DNA from: Buchnera aphidicola (Ceratovacuna japonica)
GTDB taxonomy: Bacteria > Pseudomonadota > Gammaproteobacteria > Enterobacterales > Enterobacteriaceae
DNA length: 64,000 nucleotides
Direction of reading: 5' to 3'
NCBI GenBank assembly: GCA_024349705.1
Contig: AP026065.1
Coordinates: 248,001 to 312,000, forward strand
Shown here: positions 17,877-27,232 of the stretch, one piece after another
Numbering within the stretch: position 1 is the first letter of the stretch
Layout of the letters: each line of letters opens with the position of its first letter
The notes under the pieces: generated by a model
The model's input: the letters and a program-made list of their open reading frames with translations, nothing else
Told to the model about the DNA's origin: nothing
The model's database searches: none
Translations under genes and position numbers: made by a program

Positions 17877-19625
17877 TTAATTAAATCTTTTATTTCTAAT
17901 GCTAATATTCTTTTTTTTAAAAACATTTTTTTTAACAAATTTGTTTCTAGTATTTTTGTTAAATGATATGTTTTTAAACCCAGATATAAATTTAATATTA
18001 ATTAATTTGTTAAAAATTTTAGTATTTTTAAAATTTTCTAAAAAATATTTTTTTTTTGTTACATTTTTTGAAATTTCTACAGTTGAATAGAAATCAAAAA
18101 GTTTTATATGTCCTATATTCTTGCTATTTATATTACCTTCATTAGCTATTGCGCCTACAATATGCCTAACTTCCACACCATCTTTTTTTCCAACTCCTAT
18201 CCTATACAAGTTCATATTATATGAATTTTTTTTATTTACTTTTATAAAATTTCTATCATATATATTTTCTGTATTACTTTTATTTAAAAAATTTTTTTTT
18301 GTTTTATATTTTTCTTTAATTATTAAAGGTCTATCTTTTTGTGCAATTTTAAACAATGCATATAACAATGTATTTAAATCAACACTTTTTATTATGTTCA
18401 TTTTTTTTAATATTTTTTTATATTTATCTAAATCTTTACTATTTACTTCTTCCATAATTTTTTTATAAAAATTTTTTAACCTAATTTTTTCTAGATATTT
18501 GGAATTAGGTAAATCTATTTTTAATATTTTAGATTTTATAGATCTTTCTATATTATACAATAACCTTATTTCTCTAGGTTCTATAAACAATAAAGCATTT
18601 CCAGATCTACCAGCTCTACCTGTTCTACCTATTCTATGTATATATGATTCTACGTCCATGGGAACATCATAGTTTATCACTAAACTAATTCTATCTACAT
18701 CTAAACCTCTTGCCGCAACATCTGTCGCAATTAAAATATCTAATCTTCCATCTTTTAACTTTTCTAAAGTCTTCTCTCTTATAGATTGATTCATATCTCC
18801 ATTTAATGCTGAACTATTATAACCATTTTTCTCTAAAACTTCAGAAACTTCTACAGTAGAATTTTTTGTTTTTACAAAAATTATGGTGGCAGAAAATTTT
18901 TCTGTCTCTAAAAATTTTATTAATGCATCAGTTTTTTTACCATAAATTATGCAAAATTTTTGATTTATATTAGGCCTATTTTTTATACTAGATTCTACTT
19001 TTATCTCTTTTGGAAATTTCATAAATCTTTTAGATATTCTTCTAATTTCATTAGGCATAGTAGCTGAAAAAAGAGCAGTTTGATGATTTTTAGGAATATT
19101 AGACATTATATTTTCTACATCTTCTATAAATCCCATTCTAAGCATTTCATCTGCTTCATCTAATACCAAACTACTCAAACTAGACAAATTTAAAGTTCTC
19201 CTTTTTAAATGATCTAATAATCTTCCAGGAGTTCCTACTATTATCTGAGGCCCTAATTTTAACGTTTTTAGTTGCAAATCATACCTTTGCCCTCCATATA
19301 ATGCTAAAATATTTATTCCATATATATATTTAGAAAATATAGAAAAAGATCTTGAAACCTGTATAGCTAGCTCTCTAGTTGGTGTTAAAACTAAAATTTG
19401 TGGCATCTTTAAATTTAATTTTATATTATTTAATAAAGGCAAAGCAAAAGCAGCTGTTTTACCACTTCCTGTCTGAGCTGTTCCTAACACATCCATACCT
19501 TTTAATAAAAAAGGTATACACAATTTTTGAATTGGAGAAGGAGTTATATATTTTATTTCATTTAATGATTTTATTAAACAATCTTTTAATCCTAAAGAAG
19601 AGAACGTAAATTTATTATTAGCCAT
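17877..19625 (-). CDS. deaD: DeaD, ATP-dependent RNA helicase
   Basis: DEAD-box helicase used in ribosome assembly and mRNA decay. The 582 aa protein (E. coli 629) has Q motif, AQTGSGKT, PTRELA, DEAD (in 'VLDEADEML'), SAT, and HRIGRTGRAGR. The C-terminal RNA-binding domain keeps the 'RIGVGKKDGVEVRHIVGAI' block typical of DeaD/CsdA, which separates it from RhlB and SrmB. The E. coli Arg/Gly-rich tail is replaced by a Lys/Asn-rich one. nlpI, between deaD and pnp in E. coli, is missing; a 289-base AT spacer lies there. Confidence 0.95.
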   Translation of the reverse strand: MANNKFTFSSLGLKDCLIKSLNEIKYITPSPIQKLCIPFLLKGMDVLGTAQTGSGKTAAFALPLLNNIKLNLKMPQILVLTPTRELAIQVSRSFSIFSKYIYGINILALYGGQRYDLQLKTLKLGPQIIVGTPGRLLDHLKRRTLNLSSLSSLVLDEADEMLRMGFIEDVENIMSNIPKNHQTALFSATMPNEIRRISKRFMKFPKEIKVESSIKNRPNINQKFCIIYGKKTDALIKFLETEKFSATIIFVKTKNSTVEVSEVLEKNGYNSSALNGDMNQSIREKTLEKLKDGRLDILIATDVAARGLDVDRISLVINYDVPMDVESYIHRIGRTGRAGRSGNALLFIEPREIRLLYNIERSIKSKILKIDLPNSKYLEKIRLKNFYKKIMEEVNSKDLDKYKKILKKMNIIKSVDLNTLLYALFKIAQKDRPLIIKEKYKTKKNFLNKSNTENIYDRNFIKVNKKNSYNMNLYRIGVGKKDGVEVRHIVGAIANEGNINSKNIGHIKLFDFYSTVEISKNVTKKKYFLENFKNTKIFNKLINIKFISGFKNISFNKNTRNKFVKKNVFKKKNISIRNKRFN

Positions 19626-19914
19626 GCAATCGTATATGCCTTTTAATTTACAAATATTATTTATATTAACTAAAATAATAAATTCTATTTACAACTATTT
19701 AAAAAATATTATTAAGATTTAATTATTTTATCATAAATAATAAAATTTCGTGTATAATTTATATAAGCAAAATATATTTTTTTTTAAAATATAATAAAAT
19801 ATATTTATTTAAAAAAATAATAATGTTTATTATAATTTGTTTAATTAAAAAAAATATTTTCTAAAAAATATAAAAAAATATCTAAAATAACTAAAATATA
19901 GTTATATTTTTTAA

Positions 19915-21999
19915 TTAAATTTTTGCATCCTTTATACTAAGTCGCAATCTTCCATTTTTATCTATTTCTAAAACTTTTACCAAAACATTTTGATTTATAT
20001 TTAAAAAATTAGATACTTTACTAATTCTTTTATTAGAAATTTGTGATATGTGTACTAATCCTTCTTTTCCTAAACCTATAGATACAAAAGCTCCAAATTC
20101 AACTATTTTAGTAATTTTACCTGAATATATTTTTCCTACTTCTATTTCAGAAGTAATTTTTCTAATTTTTCTTATAGCATTTTTAGCTTGATCTTGCAAA
20201 ATAGACGAAATCTTAACAGTTCCATCATCCTCTATTTCTATGGTAGTGCCTGTTTCTTCAGTAAGCATTCTTATAACTGACCCTCCTTTACCTATGACAT
20301 CTTTTATCTTTCCAGGATTTATTTTAATAATATGAATTCTTGGAGCAAACTTAGATATTTCCTTTCTAGGAGAATTAATATGCTTGGACATAATTTTTAA
20401 AATTTTTATTCTAGCTGTTTTGGCTTTTTTTAACGCAACTTCTATTATTTCTATAGTTATACCTGATATTTTTATGTCCATTTGTAAAGAAGTTATACCA
20501 ATTATACTTCCAGCTATTTTAAAATCCATATCTCCTAAATGATCTTCTTCTCCAGAAATATCAGATAAAATTACATATTCATTATATTTTTTTATAAGGC
20601 CCATAGCTATTCCTGCTATTGCAAACTTTATAGGAACACCAGCATCCATTAATGCTAAAGAAGCTCCACAAACAGAAGCCATTGAAGAAGAACCATTAGA
20701 TTCAGTAATTTCTGAGACTATTCTTATAGTGTAAGGAAATTGTTTTATGTCAGGCATTGAAGCAATTAAACTTTTTTTAGCTAATTTACCATGACCTATT
20801 TCTCTTCTTTTAGGAGATCTAGATGATCCTGTTTCTCCTACAGAATAAGAAGGAAAATTATAATGAAATAAAAAATTATCTGTTTTATCACCTAATAATT
20901 CATCTAAGTTTTGTGCATCTCTAGAAGTTCCTAAAGTCACAGACACCAAAGACTGAGTTTGACCTCTAGTAAATAAAGAAGATCCATGTACTCTAGGCAA
21001 AGTGCCTGTTTGTATATATATTTTTCTTATTTGATCAAAATTTCTATCATCAATTCTTTTAAAATTTTTTAAAATCATTTTTCTAAAAATATACTTTTCG
21101 ACTAAATTTATAGCATTATCTATTTCTACTTTATTATATTGAGAATATTCTGAACTAATAAAATTTAAAATATCATTTTTTAAGATATTAATTTTTTCTT
21201 CTCTCTTAGACTTCAATTTTATTAAATAAGAATCAACAATTTTGTTTTTATAAAATTTTTTAATTTTATAAAATAATTTTTTTTGATTTAATAAAAAGCT
21301 ACATTCTATTTTTGGTTTTTTTACTTTTTTAGAAAACAATAAAATATTTTTTATAAGTTTTTTTTGACGTTTGTATCCAAATAAAATAGCATTTAATATT
21401 TCATTTTCACTTAACATGTTTGCTTCGGCTTCTACCATTAATATAGCTTTTTTAGTTCCTGAAACTATTAAATCTAAATTACTAAATTTCATGTCTTGAA
21501 CAGTAGGATTTAAACAATATTTTTTATTTATTAAACCAACTCTAGAAACTCCTATAGGTCCAAAAAATGGAATTCCTGAAATATTTAAGGCAGCAGACGC
21601 ACCTATAATAGCTACTAAATCTGGATTTATTTGAGGATTTACAGACACAACAGTTGCTATAATTTGTATTTCATTTAGCAATCCTTCTGGAAACAATGGT
21701 CTTATAGGTCTGTCTATTAATCTAGCTATTAATATTTCGTTTTCACTAGGTCTTCCCTCTCTCCTAAAAAAACCTCCAGGTATTCTACCAGCAGCATATG
21801 TTCTTTCTTGATAATTTACTGTTAAAGGAAAAAAATTAGTATCTTCCTGAACATTTTTATTAAAAACTACTGTAACAAGAACTATAGTGTCATCTACATT
21901 TACAAATACAGCAGAAGTAGCTTGCTTTGCAATAACACCTGTTTCTAAAATAACAGTATTATTACCATATTTAAATTTATGTTTTATATAATTTTTCAA
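19915..21999 (-). CDS. pnp: Polynucleotide phosphorylase
   Basis: 3'-to-5' phosphorolytic exoribonuclease. The 694 aa protein has two RNase PH-type domains, 'FFRREGRPSE' near residue 78, a KH domain (with the GKGG loop around residue 565) and a C-terminal S1 domain ('GKITKIVEFGAFVSIG'). The start codon is TTG at 21997-21999, preceded by TAAGGA at a normal distance; E. coli pnp is also known to start with UUG. The RNase E scaffold it would bind is absent here. It lies downstream of rpsO. Confidence 0.97.
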   Translation of the reverse strand: MKNYIKHKFKYGNNTVILETGVIAKQATSAVFVNVDDTIVLVTVVFNKNVQEDTNFFPLTVNYQERTYAAGRIPGGFFRREGRPSENEILIARLIDRPIRPLFPEGLLNEIQIIATVVSVNPQINPDLVAIIGASAALNISGIPFFGPIGVSRVGLINKKYCLNPTVQDMKFSNLDLIVSGTKKAILMVEAEANMLSENEILNAILFGYKRQKKLIKNILLFSKKVKKPKIECSFLLNQKKLFYKIKKFYKNKIVDSYLIKLKSKREEKINILKNDILNFISSEYSQYNKVEIDNAINLVEKYIFRKMILKNFKRIDDRNFDQIRKIYIQTGTLPRVHGSSLFTRGQTQSLVSVTLGTSRDAQNLDELLGDKTDNFLFHYNFPSYSVGETGSSRSPKRREIGHGKLAKKSLIASMPDIKQFPYTIRIVSEITESNGSSSMASVCGASLALMDAGVPIKFAIAGIAMGLIKKYNEYVILSDISGEEDHLGDMDFKIAGSIIGITSLQMDIKISGITIEIIEVALKKAKTARIKILKIMSKHINSPRKEISKFAPRIHIIKINPGKIKDVIGKGGSVIRMLTEETGTTIEIEDDGTVKISSILQDQAKNAIRKIRKITSEIEVGKIYSGKITKIVEFGAFVSIGLGKEGLVHISQISNKRISKVSNFLNINQNVLVKVLEIDKNGRLRLSIKDAKI

Positions 22000-22145
22000 A
22001 ATAATTTCCTTAATATATTATTATTAAAATTTATTGTGAAAAAATAAAAATATTTAATATTATTAATTAAATTAAAAAAAATAATATTAATAAAAAAATA
22101 AATATTAATAAATCTAAAAATTAAAAAAAAAATAAATTTTATATA

Positions 22146-22163
22146 AGGGCTTTTTACAGCCCT
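22146..22163 (-). terminator. Hairpin between rpsO and pnp
   Basis: Six-pair GC-rich stem AGGGCT/AGCCCT with a 6-base loop, 17 bases downstream of the rpsO stop. In E. coli a terminator (t1) lies at the same place, allowing separate rpsO and pnp messages. On the minus strand it is followed by A/T rather than a pure U tract. Confidence 0.65.
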
Positions 22164-22180
22164 AATAATTATTTAAAATA

Positions 22181-22450
22181 TTATCTTCTTATAGAAAGTT
22201 TTTTAATAACAAATTTATATCTAGAAAATGAATTTCTCTTCAAATAATTTAATAATTTTCTTCTTTTAGAAACCATACATAACAAACCTCTTTTACTACT
22301 ATTATCTTTTTTGTTTATATCAAAATGCACCTTTAATCTTTTTATTTTAAATGTTATTAATGCAATCTGTACTTCTGTAGATCCACTGTCTTTAATATTT
22401 TTACCAAATTTCATAAATATTTCTGACATCTTTATATTTTCTAATACCAT
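22181..22450 (-). CDS. rpsO: Ribosomal protein S15
   Basis: An 89 aa small-subunit protein, same length as in E. coli. Conserved 'DSGSTEVQIALITFKI' and 'SKRRKLLNYLKR' segments bind 16S rRNA. It lies between rbfA and pnp; truB, found between rbfA and rpsO in E. coli, is missing, so the rpsO message lacks that upstream gene. Confidence 0.97.
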   Translation of the reverse strand: MVLENIKMSEIFMKFGKNIKDSGSTEVQIALITFKIKRLKVHFDINKKDNSSKRGLLCMVSKRRKLLNYLKRNSFSRYKFVIKKLSIRR

Positions 22451-22491
22451 AAAAACCTCTAAAAAATTTTATATGCATAAAACTTTTTTTA

Positions 22492-22845
22492 TTAAAAACA
22501 TTTTTTTAAAATTTTTGATATTTTATTACCTTCTAAAAATGAATTATCATAATAAAAATTTAATTTAGGAGCTGTTCTCAATATAATTTTTTTACAAAGC
22601 AATTTTATAATATATTTTTTATAACTATTTAATATTTTTTTTATATTTTTAATATTATTAGAATTAAAAATATTTAATACAGTAAAAAATATTTTTACAT
22701 GTTTAAAATCTTTAGAAATTTCTACATCAGAAATAGTTACAGAAAAATTAATTCTTTTATCATTTATAGAAAAAGATAAAATATTAGATATCTCTTTTCT
22801 TATAATAGCAGAAACTTTATCCTGCCTATTAAAATCTAAAATCAT
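22492..22845 (-). CDS. rbfA: RbfA, ribosome-binding factor A
   Basis: Helps mature the 16S rRNA 5' end in the 30S subunit. The 117 aa protein (E. coli 133) has a KH-like fold with 'RQDKVSAIIRKEISNIL' at the start, 'SDVEISKDFKHVKIF' and 'LRTAPKLNFYYDNS' in the second half. The C-terminal tail is shortened. It lies 42 bases after infB. Confidence 0.95.
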   Translation of the reverse strand: MILDFNRQDKVSAIIRKEISNILSFSINDKRINFSVTISDVEISKDFKHVKIFFTVLNIFNSNNIKNIKKILNSYKKYIIKLLCKKIILRTAPKLNFYYDNSFLEGNKISKILKKCF

Positions 22846-22887
22846 AGTTGTCTCTAATTCTTTACAATAAAAACATTAAAATTTTTA

Positions 22888-24987
22888 CTATATTTTATTT
22901 TCAAAAACTTCTAAAACATCTTTTATTTTTATTTTATTAAAATTTTTTATAATAATTCCACATTCTAAACCTTTTTTAGCTTTTTTTACATCTTGTTTAA
23001 AATGCTTTATAGAATCTATTTTACTTTTAAATATAATTTTTTTATTTCTTATTATATAAACATCTAAATTATGTTTTATAAATCCTTTTGTTACAACACA
23101 TCCAGCTACATTTATAAAGTTAGAAACTTTGAAAACATTTTTTACTATAGCTGTTCCACAAATATTATTTTCTATATTAGATTTTAAAACTTTTTTCTTT
23201 AATAATTCTATTTCTTTTAATAAATTATATATTATAGAATGATATTTTATATCTAATTTATTTAATAAAATTATTTTTTTAGCTATTCTATTAGGGTAAA
23301 CGTTAAAAGCTAAAATTATTGATTTAGAAGTTTTAGCTAACGATACATCTGATTCATTAATAGACCCAACTCCAAAACTAACTATTTTTATTAAAAAATC
23401 TTTATTAGACATATTAGAAATTTTATTACAAATAGCCTCTAGAGAACCTTGTGAATCAGCTTTTATCAATAAATTTATATTATTAAAATTTTTTTCTTTT
23501 ATATTTTCTAAAAAATTTTCTGATTTATTATTTTTATTTGAATAAAACTTTTTTTGGTCATATCTATTTTTTTTATAAAAAATTAATTCTTTAGCTTTTT
23601 TTTCATTTTTTATAACTGAAAAATTACTTCCAGATTTAGGTATTCCAGAAAGACCTAATATTTTTACAGGAATAGAAGGAGTTACATATTTTAATAAATT
23701 TCCAAATTCATCACTAATAGCTTTAACTTTACCATATTCTAAATCACATATAATAAAATCTCCTATTTTTAACGTACCCTCTTTTACTATTATAACAGAC
23801 ATTATACCTTTATTTTTATCTAAAAAAGATTCTATTACTATACCTTTAGCAGTACATTTATAAAATGTCTTTAATTCTAAAATTTCTGTTTGTAATATGA
23901 TAGCGTCTAATAAAGAATCAATACCTTTATTAAATTTAGCTGACACAAGAACAAAAATATTTTCACCTCCTAAATCTTCAGAAACAATTTCATATTTCAT
24001 AAGTTCATTTTTAATAAAATCTATATTTTTTTCTATTTTATCTATTTTATTTATAGCTATTATAATAGGTACATTTGAAATTTTGGCATGATTTATAGCT
24101 TCTATAGTTTGCGGCATAACCCCATCATCTGCTGCAACTACTAAAACTATTAAGTCTGTTATTTTAGCTCCTCTAGACCTCATATTAGAAAATATTTCAT
24201 GACCTGGAGTATCTAAGAAAACTATATTTTTATTATTTATTTTAGTATTATATGCTGATATGTTTTGAGTTATTCCTCCAAATTCTTTATCTTTTATATT
24301 ATTAGATATAATACAATCTAAAATTGAAGTTTTACCATGATCTACATGACCCATAATTGTTACTATAGGTGGTCTATTTTTCATTCTTAAATCATTAATA
24401 CATGTATCATTTTTTAAAAAATCTTTTATTTTATTATTTTTTTTTTTTGTTACACTATATCCTAGTGATTTAGATATTTTTTTAGCAATTTTAAAATTTA
24501 AAATATTATTTTCTATATTTATTCCTAATTCAGATATTTTTTTATATATTATATTTAATTTAGTTGCTAATATACTAGATAAATTTATTAAAGAAATATT
24601 CTCATCTAAAATTATATTTTTATTTACGATATTAACTGGTTTTACGAAAGACTGTTTTATAAATTTTATTCTTTTATTTTTTAAAATATTTTTTTTATTT
24701 TTAACTTTTTTTTTTCTATTAATTTCTGTTAAATATTTTTTATTAATTTTTTTACTATTTATCGAAGAAACATTTTTATTAAAAATATTTTTTTTAAAAA
24801 ATTTTTTGTTTTTTATATCTTTTTTTGAACTATTTAAATTTTCATTTTTATTTTTATTTTTTATAAAAACAGAATTTTTGAACTTATTAGATAAATTATT
24901 TTTTATAAAACTTTTTTTTTCTATATTGTTTTTAGATTTTAAAAGATTTTTTTTTAAAAAAGGTTTTTTGTTAACTTTATTTTTCAT
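22888..24987 (-). CDS. infB: Translation initiation factor IF2
   Basis: GTPase that brings fMet-tRNA to the 30S subunit. The 699 aa protein is shorter than the 890 aa E. coli IF2-alpha because the N-terminal domains are reduced to a Lys/Asn-rich stretch (about residues 1-130). The G domain has GHVDHGKTS (near 210), DTPGHE and NKID; domains II to IV follow, including the 'KADSQGSLEAI' block. Only one start is evident. It is downstream of nusA, as in E. coli, but with a 314-base gap. Confidence 0.96.
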   Translation of the reverse strand: MKNKVNKKPFLKKNLLKSKNNIEKKSFIKNNLSNKFKNSVFIKNKNKNENLNSSKKDIKNKKFFKKNIFNKNVSSINSKKINKKYLTEINRKKKVKNKKNILKNKRIKFIKQSFVKPVNIVNKNIILDENISLINLSSILATKLNIIYKKISELGINIENNILNFKIAKKISKSLGYSVTKKKNNKIKDFLKNDTCINDLRMKNRPPIVTIMGHVDHGKTSILDCIISNNIKDKEFGGITQNISAYNTKINNKNIVFLDTPGHEIFSNMRSRGAKITDLIVLVVAADDGVMPQTIEAINHAKISNVPIIIAINKIDKIEKNIDFIKNELMKYEIVSEDLGGENIFVLVSAKFNKGIDSLLDAIILQTEILELKTFYKCTAKGIVIESFLDKNKGIMSVIIVKEGTLKIGDFIICDLEYGKVKAISDEFGNLLKYVTPSIPVKILGLSGIPKSGSNFSVIKNEKKAKELIFYKKNRYDQKKFYSNKNNKSENFLENIKEKNFNNINLLIKADSQGSLEAICNKISNMSNKDFLIKIVSFGVGSINESDVSLAKTSKSIILAFNVYPNRIAKKIILLNKLDIKYHSIIYNLLKEIELLKKKVLKSNIENNICGTAIVKNVFKVSNFINVAGCVVTKGFIKHNLDVYIIRNKKIIFKSKIDSIKHFKQDVKKAKKGLECGIIIKNFNKIKIKDVLEVFENKI

Positions 24988-25301
24988 ATTTACGATTCCA
25001 TTTAATTTATCGTGTACACTAAAATTAGTAAAATTGTATAATTTTATTTTCTAAAATTTTTTAATAATATAAATTCATTTTTTTTATTTTTTAATAAACA
25101 TTTTATTCATTTTTTATTTAAATAATATTATTTTATTTTAAGTAAAAATAATCTAAAAAATATTTTTAAATACTATATAAAAATTGTTTTAAACATCCAT
25201 TTAATAAATAATAATTATATAATTTTATATATTGTTTTTAACATAACTTGTAAAAAAACAATTATGATATATATTTTAAACATTAAATATTTATGTTATA
25301 T
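24988..25301. other. 314-base AT-rich spacer between nusA and infB
   Basis: In E. coli nusA and infB are almost adjacent; here this spacer holds no recognisable gene, RNA or strong hairpin. A promoter for infB may lie here, but the base composition makes any -10/-35 call worthless. Confidence 0.5.
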
Positions 25302-26363
25302 TTAATTATTATATTTTTTATGTTTTTTTTTTAATTCTTTTAGTGTCATAACATTTAAATCCCAACCACTTAATTTAGATGCTAATTTAACATTTTGTCC
25401 ATTTCTTCCTATTGCTTGAGCCAAATTTATAGATTCTACTGCTATATCCATAGTATGACTCTTTTTGTTTACTATAATAGAAGAAACACTAGCTGGTGAC
25501 ATAGAGTTTATTACAAATTTAATATCATCAGAATCCCATAAAACTATATCTATTCTCTCTCCACATAATTCACTAGAAACAGCTTGCACTCTAGCTCCTC
25601 TCATTCCAACACAAGCTCCAACTGGATCTACTCTCTTATCATTAGATCGAACTGCTACTTTAGATCTAGAACCAGGATCTCTAGCTGTGGCTATTATATT
25701 AATTATTCCTTCTCCTATTTCAGGAACTTCTATTTTAAAAAGCTCTATTAACATTTTAGATTTAGATCTACTAATAAATAATTTAGACCCTTTAGATTCA
25801 TCGTTTATACAATAAAGCAATCCTCTTACTCTATCCCCTAACCTAAAATTTTCTCTAGGTAATGAATCTTTTTTCATTATTATTGCATCTGCATTGTTAC
25901 CTAAATCTAAGAAGATACAGTCTCTACTAATTTTTTTTACTATACCAGTAACAATTTCATTAATATTTCTTCTAAACTTATTAATTATCATACATTTTTC
26001 AGCTTCTCTAACTTTCTGAATCATTATTTGTTTAACGGTTTGTGTAGTAATCCTGTCAAAAATAATTGAATTTATTTCATCTTCTATATATTCTTTTAAT
26101 TTTATATTTTTATTGTCAAACTTTGCTGCTTCCAAAGTAATTTCTTTAGTAGGAAATTTAACTTTATTAACGACTGTCCATCTTCTAAAAGTTCTAAAAT
26201 TTCCAAATTTTCTATCTATTTTTACAATTACATCAATTTCTTTATTATATTTTTTTTTAGTAGCTGCCGACAAAGCAAATTCTAAAGCTTCAAATATTTT
26301 TTCTCTAGGTAATTGCTTTTCGTTAGAAACAGATTCTACAACAGACAAAATTTCTTTATTCAT
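25302..26363 (-). CDS. nusA: NusA without acidic repeats
   Basis: Transcription elongation and termination factor. The 353 aa protein holds the N-terminal RNA-polymerase-binding domain, S1 domain (about residues 135-200), KH1 ('PVGACVGMRGARVQAVSSEL') and KH2 ('AIGRNGQNVKLASKLSGW'). It ends after KH2. The two C-terminal acidic repeats of E. coli NusA (about residues 345-495), which bind lambda N and the polymerase alpha C-terminal domain, are absent. rimP, normally upstream, is missing. Confidence 0.96.
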   Translation of the reverse strand: MNKEILSVVESVSNEKQLPREKIFEALEFALSAATKKKYNKEIDVIVKIDRKFGNFRTFRRWTVVNKVKFPTKEITLEAAKFDNKNIKLKEYIEDEINSIIFDRITTQTVKQIMIQKVREAEKCMIINKFRRNINEIVTGIVKKISRDCIFLDLGNNADAIIMKKDSLPRENFRLGDRVRGLLYCINDESKGSKLFISRSKSKMLIELFKIEVPEIGEGIINIIATARDPGSRSKVAVRSNDKRVDPVGACVGMRGARVQAVSSELCGERIDIVLWDSDDIKFVINSMSPASVSSIIVNKKSHTMDIAVESINLAQAIGRNGQNVKLASKLSGWDLNVMTLKELKKKHKKYNN

Positions 26364-26470
26364 ATATAAAACCTTAAATTAAAAAATATATTAAAAACGT
26401 GCTTCTATATAAAATTTTTTTAAAAAAAATAAAATTTAAAAAAATTATATAGTTTTAAAACAAAAACAAA

Positions 26471-26493
26471 AAACCCCGAGAATTACGGGGTTT
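26471..26493 (-). terminator. Intrinsic terminator between tRNA-Leu(GAG) and nusA
   Basis: Eight-pair stem AAACCCCG/CGGGGTTT with a 7-base loop. Read on the minus strand it runs straight into a T-rich tract (TTTTTTGTTTTTG type), the textbook form. It ends transcripts from the tRNA-Leu gene upstream of nusA. Confidence 0.88.
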
Positions 26494-26582
26494 AAAACGT
26501 TTTAAAAAAATAAAACTAAATATTAAAACATGTTTTACAAAATATTTTATAAACTTAAATAAATAAATATTATATTTTTTTA

Positions 26583-26666
26583 TACCAAGAACGGGATTCG
26601 AACCCGTAAGCCTATAAAAGGCACTATTACCTCAAAATAGCGTGTATACCATTTCACCATCTTGGT
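26583..26666 (-). tRNA. leuU: tRNA-Leu(GAG)
   Basis: A class II tRNA with long variable arm. The acceptor ACCAAGA pairs with TCTTGGT, discriminator A, anticodon GAG in loop TTGAGGT, and a standard TTCGAAT T-loop. The 3' CCA is not encoded. It matches E. coli leuU in sequence and position between secG and nusA. Confidence 0.95.
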
Positions 26667-26742
26667 AAAATTTAAAATATTAAAAAAATAAAATTATGTC
26701 TTTTATATAATTTTAATATATGTAACTTTTTAAAATGTATAA

Positions 26743-26982
26743 CTATTTACTTATTGTCATTAAATTACATAAAACTAAGTCAAAAAAGAAAAAAAATAAT
26801 GACAAAATAGATATAATTTTATTAGTTAAATTATTTTTTAAAATATTAAAAAAAAATAACTTATTTTTGTTTTTTTCTCTGTAAAAATCATGTATTTCTA
26901 ACATTTTTCCTTTTTGTGTTATAATCATAAAATTTAATGCAATAGAAATAACAATGAAAAATATAAAAAAAATGACATACAT
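26743..26982 (-). CDS. secG: SecG, shortened translocase subunit
   Basis: Auxiliary membrane subunit of the SecYEG channel. The 79 aa protein has two transmembrane segments (about residues 2-22 and 53-75) separated by a loop starting 'TQKGKMLEIHDF', which matches the QQGKGADMGASF region of E. coli SecG (110 aa). The glycine-rich loop is replaced by Lys/Asn and the C-terminal tail is lost. The ATG follows AAGG. Identity rests on the loop and on its place between ftsH and tRNA-Leu(GAG), as in E. coli (folP and glmM deleted). Confidence 0.82.
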   Translation of the reverse strand: MYVIFFIFFIVISIALNFMIITQKGKMLEIHDFYREKNKNKLFFFNILKNNLTNKIISILSLFFFFFDLVLCNLMTISK

Positions 26983-27232
26983 AATAACCTTAACAGTTTT
27001 ATTTTTAAAAAAATATATAAACTAAATCTTTTTATCATCAAAAAATAAATTATAAAATATTTAAAAAATTTATTTTTATTTAATTAAAAATTTTAATATA
27101 CAAATTTTAATATAATTACATAAAAAACTACTATATATTAAATATATATAACAACGTTATAAAATAAAATATAAAAAATTTTTATATATTAATTTGATAT
27201 AAAAATGTTTTTAATAATATATTAAAATTATA

